This document shows positions 5,786 to 7,895 of a stretch of DNA of 7,895 bases, in pieces. The translations under genes were made by a program, and so were the position numbers. Numbering within the stretch: position 1 is the stretch's first letter; the number at the start of each line of letters is the position of its first letter. Under the pieces are notes generated by a model. It made no database searches and was not told the DNA's origin. It was given only the letters and a program-made list of their open reading frames with translations. This DNA is from an uncultured Eubacteriales bacterium (GTDB lineage Bacteria > Bacillota > Clostridia > Christensenellales > Christensenellaceae), in contig CAJJPW010000096.1 of assembly GCA_905193725.1 (NCBI GenBank), positions 1-7,895 of the forward strand, read 5' to 3'.

Positions 5786-6286
5786 TTACGTTTCACCCCC
5801 TTCGTCACGGGGCTCAGCCTCCGGCTCCGGGGCGGGTTCGGGGTCGTCCTCCACAGAGACATCCACCGAGGGCCCGGCCGGTGCAAGGGGCTTGTACTTG
5901 CCGGTTATTTGCAGGTAGTAGATCGTAACACGCGGGAACAGCAAGGGCAGAACGCTGGCAAAGGGCTGGAAGCAGGGTGCCCCGATGGACACGATGATCC
6001 ACACCGCCTGCAAAAGCATTCTGACGTTGTAGGAAGCTTGTAATGTGGCTTTGCGCCGCTTCTCATCCTGCTCGTCGATGACCTTCTGACACACGATGCA
6101 GATGCCCGCAAAGTTGCCGATGGCCACGGCCGCGCCGATGAGACTGCCCAGAACGACAGTGTAATCAAATTTCACCCAGCCAACCAGGTGCAGCGCCGCA
6201 AAGGCCACCCACAGGGCAGCGGTGCAGATGGCCGTGCCGCAGGCGATGCGCGTCAGCTCCTTTTTGGATTCCGGCTGTAGTTTCAT
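5786..6286 (-). CDS. atpI: ATP synthase subunit I-like membrane protein with acidic tail
   Basis: A 166-aa membrane protein placed between the AtpZ-like gene and atpB, the position where subunit I-like assembly proteins sit in F-type ATP synthase operons. Hydrophobic segments lie at about 14-35, 43-66, 87-104 and 106-126, the four-helix plan of the family. The loop between the second pair is charged (KVIDEQDEKRRKATLQ, 68-83). The C-terminus (about 140-166) is an acidic, proline-rich tail with a repeated P-E-P/A-E-P pattern, probably disordered and unusual for AtpI. The frame is open further upstream, but the ATG at 6286 has an AGGAGG 9 bases away and is preferred. It likely helps assemble the F0 ring or load magnesium, by family analogy. 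The symbol is a moderate-confidence assignment. Confidence 0.7.
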   Translation of the reverse strand: MKLQPESKKELTRIACGTAICTAALWVAFAALHLVGWVKFDYTVVLGSLIGAAVAIGNFAGICIVCQKVIDEQDEKRRKATLQASYNVRMLLQAVWIIVSIGAPCFQPFASVLPLLFPRVTIYYLQITGKYKPLAPAGPSVDVSVEDDPEPAPEPEAEPRDEGGET

Positions 6287-6308
6287 AAAGGGGAACCTCC
6301 TGTGATGT

Positions 6309-6569
6309 TTACTGATGTGAGTTGAACCCCACCCGCTTCGGTTTTTCCTTTTTGGCGCGGTCCAGGTGCTCCTTGGCAAAATACCAGAAGTTCTGCGCCC
6401 CGGAGGCAAGGCCCAGCAGGATGGCCGGCAGGAACACCCATTCCGGCCAGCTCCAGCTGTTCACCGCCCACCAGGCACCGCCCAGGCACATGACCAGCGG
6501 CAGCAGCATATTCAGGCCCAGCTGGGTCAGCCAGACAAGATCTTCCAGCGCCTTGTACCAGCCCTTCAT
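6309..6569 (-). CDS. AtpZ/AtpI-family putative ATP synthase accessory membrane protein
   Basis: An 86-aa protein with two membrane helices (about 12-36 and 44-66) and a basic tail (EHLDRAKKEKPKR, 67-79). This is the size and layout of the small AtpZ (ATPase gene 1) family encoded at the head of ATP synthase operons. GLASGAQNFWYFAKEH (53-68) ends the second helix. It is the first gene after a strong promoter. It is followed 22 bases later by the subunit-I-like gene, whose AGGAGG lies in the gap. The ATG at 6569 has a GGGAGGG site 9 bases upstream. Position and topology support the call more than sequence motifs. A role in F1F0 assembly or ion supply is by family analogy. Confidence 0.72.
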   Translation of the reverse strand: MKGWYKALEDLVWLTQLGLNMLLPLVMCLGGAWWAVNSWSWPEWVFLPAILLGLASGAQNFWYFAKEHLDRAKKEKPKRVGFNSHQ

Positions 6570-6663
6570 GCGGTGTCACCCTCCCTCTGTGCGCAGGCCC
6601 GAACCAGCAGCCCGCCGCACCCTTTCGCAATGGTTTCGCTCCGGTAAAGAAGCTCATATGGAT

Positions 6664-6692
6664 AGTATAATTCAATTCACTGAACTTTTCAA
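6664..6692 (-). promoter_or_regulatory. Vegetative (sigma-70/SigA-type) promoter of the ATP synthase operon
   Basis: On the minus strand, TTGAAA (6687-6692) and TATACT (6664-6669) are separated by exactly 17 bases, in a locally AT-rich stretch. This is a near-consensus housekeeping promoter. The expected transcript starts near 6657, leaving an ~87-base leader before the AtpZ-like gene. I see no riboswitch or obvious attenuator in that leader. Confidence 0.8.
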
Positions 6693-6827
6693 TCAATTTT
6701 CCACCGATTTTTGGTAAAACTTCATAGTTCGTTCACACTAACGCCATAATTGTACGTCCACGGTGGAGTATGTCCGTCTCCGGCAGCATCAATACCAAAA
6801 ATATGATAGGTTTCTTGTGCAAAACGC

Positions 6828-6860
6828 AAAAACCGCCCAGCTCATTTGAGAGCCGGGCGG
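6828..6860 (-). terminator. Rho-independent terminator of the β-propeller-like gene
   Basis: Arms 6850-6860 and 6833-6843 form an 11-bp GC-rich stem in the minus-strand RNA (one G·U), with a 6-base loop (6844-6849), followed by a run of Ts (6828-6832). It begins 24 bases after the stop codon of the gene ending at 6884. Between this terminator and the next promoter (6693-6827) I see no gene or clear signal. Confidence 0.9.
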
Positions 6861-6883
6861 CGGTTATCATGGAAGTGCGGAGG

Positions 6884-7895
6884 TCAGCTGTCCTTGCGCT
6901 TGATCCACACCTGCGTGCCGTAGAAGGGATTGGCAGTGCCAAGGCACAGGCCCTGGTCGGTGGTGGCGAATGCCCGCAGACCATGGTTGTAGGGGTCTCC
7001 AAAACCGTCCACGGTGATGGTCTGGAAGTTCACGCCGTCCTCCGAAACATACAGGTCAAAGCCCTGCTTTGCCTTGCGCATGTAGTTGAGCAGCCGGATG
7101 GCACTGGCGATGTTGCTGATTGTGATGTTCTCGAACACGAATTTGTAGGAAAACTTGATGGTCTGGGCCAGGGTGTCGGGGTTCCCGTTGCCGTCGGGGT
7201 CCGTCGCCTGCAGTGCCTTCATCAGGGTCTTGAGGTATTCCCACTGGGTCTTCCACTGCGCAGGGGTGCGCGTCAGCAGGTTGCCGTTGACGAACTGACC
7301 AACGCACTCCAGCATGCTGCTGGTGTCAAAGGTGCCCACATACAGCTTGCCATCGTACACCCGCATCCGCCAGATGTACTGGTTCTCGTTGCGCCCAAAG
7401 CCGGACTTTAAAACAGAAAGGCTGCCGGAGGGGAACATCTTGGTGGCATTGCCCACCACAAGCTCCATGTTCTCGTCCCTGTCCATGCGGTACAGGTTCA
7501 CCGACTGTTCCAGATTGGCGTTGATGAACCGGCAGTCCAGTCCGCCGCCAAACTGACCGTCGGCATTCTTGCCGGTCTTGGCAAAGAGGATGCGCTCCAG
7601 TGCGATCTCTTCATCGTTGTACTCCCCAATATAGAGGTGGTCGTTGTACACGATCAGGTTCGCCGCACCGGAGCGGGTGCGTTCCGGGTCGATGCCGAAG
7701 GTGTAGCGGGCACCATCCTTTTCCTGATTGCCTGCCACGGGTGTCCATGTGAAGGTGCCGTCAGGGTTCTGGTCACCCCGCACCAGTGCAAAGGACTGCA
7801 TGGTGTTGTCGTCCGGCATATTGTCCTCGGTGCCGGTGCAGATGGAAACATACAGGCGGCCGTTGAACTCAGCCATATCCCAGATGCTGCCGCCG
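6884..7895 (-). CDS. Large β-propeller-like protein, C-terminal part (start beyond the right edge)
   Basis: At least 336 codons of a protein whose 5' end is outside the window; the frame is open to the edge, so the ATG at 7876 is probably internal. It repeats a short pattern, aromatic-N/D-G/D-x-L-Y-V/I, at FNGRLYV, YNDHLYI and YDGKLYV, preceded by IWDM or IWRM. Near the end come LYVSEDGVNFQTIT and GLCLGTANPFYGTQVW. These look like blades of a β-propeller of the Kelch/BNR-like sort, with two aspartate-rich loops (DPDGNGNPD at 226-234 counted from that ATG). Such proteins are often secreted or surface-bound, but no signal peptide can be seen here. It ends before a strong terminator and precedes the ATP synthase promoter, so it is a separate unit. 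The exact function is unknown. Confidence 0.7.
   Translation of the reverse strand, partial: GGSIWDMAEFNGRLYVSICTGTEDNMPDDNTMQSFALVRGDQNPDGTFTWTPVAGNQEKDGARYTFGIDPERTRSGAANLIVYNDHLYIGEYNDEEIALERILFAKTGKNADGQFGGGLDCRFINANLEQSVNLYRMDRDENMELVVGNATKMFPSGSLSVLKSGFGRNENQYIWRMRVYDGKLYVGTFDTSSMLECVGQFVNGNLLTRTPAQWKTQWEYLKTLMKALQATDPDGNGNPDTLAQTIKFSYKFVFENITISNIASAIRLLNYMRKAKQGFDLYVSEDGVNFQTITVDGFGDPYNHGLRAFATTDQGLCLGTANPFYGTQVWIKRKDS

Noticed and set aside
5252..5918. Plus-strand ORFs opposite the chimeric gene
   Set aside because: Composition-driven shadows of the minus-strand genes, without ribosome sites or domains.
6770..7411. 213-codon plus-strand ORF
   Set aside because: Antisense shadow of the GC-rich β-propeller gene; no ribosome site and no recognisable domain.
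1..7895. CRISPR arrays, tRNA or rRNA genes
   Set aside because: No regularly spaced repeats, no cloverleaf-like sequence and no conserved rRNA stretches were found.

Overview
The window looks like gut Firmicutes DNA of the Clostridia/Oscillospiraceae kind (inference). Nearly every start has a strong AGGAGG-type ribosome binding site, several starts are GTG or TTG, and genes overlap by ATGA or GTGA. All recognisable genes are on the minus strand, so transcription runs from high to low coordinates.

Right part (about 5400-7895, GC-rich; sampled 60-base lines give about 48-72% GC). A large β-propeller-like protein, cut by the right edge, ends in a strong terminator. A consensus promoter (TTGAAA-17-TATACT) then starts an F-type ATP synthase operon: an 86-aa AtpZ/AtpI-like membrane protein, a 166-aa subunit-I-like protein with an acidic tail, and the first ~125 residues of F0 subunit a (AtpB).

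Junction (about 5393-5425). The AtpB reading frame runs without a break into the C-terminal ~110 residues of a BceB-type FtsX-family ABC permease. Both parent families have a V-L-I-x-Y-Y-K-like stretch exactly here. The result is a 238-aa chimeric ORF that is neither a complete subunit a nor a complete permease. Base composition shifts near the same point. This is the most striking feature: either a microhomology-mediated recombination or an artificial join between two genomes in the assembly.

Left part (1 to about 5400; sampled lines about 35-58% GC). After the permease tail come a lipoprotein (ATGA overlap), a 69-aa membrane protein, an overlapping 45-codon membrane mini-ORF with a GTG start, and a stand-alone GT51 peptidoglycan glycosyltransferase, closed by a terminator. 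This reads as a cell-envelope operon downstream of a Bce-like peptide-resistance transporter. Next is a self-contained efflux operon: a MerR regulator with a TipAS-like sensor domain, an ABC ATPase and an ABC-2 permease, coupled by GTGA and TGATG overlaps. Its promoter has the 19-bp spacer and spacer dyad typical of MerR control. After the permease there is an unexplained 16-bp RNA-like helix, a gene-poor stretch, and the N-terminal half of a tyrosine recombinase that runs off the left edge.

No rRNA, tRNA, CRISPR array or complete insertion sequence was seen.
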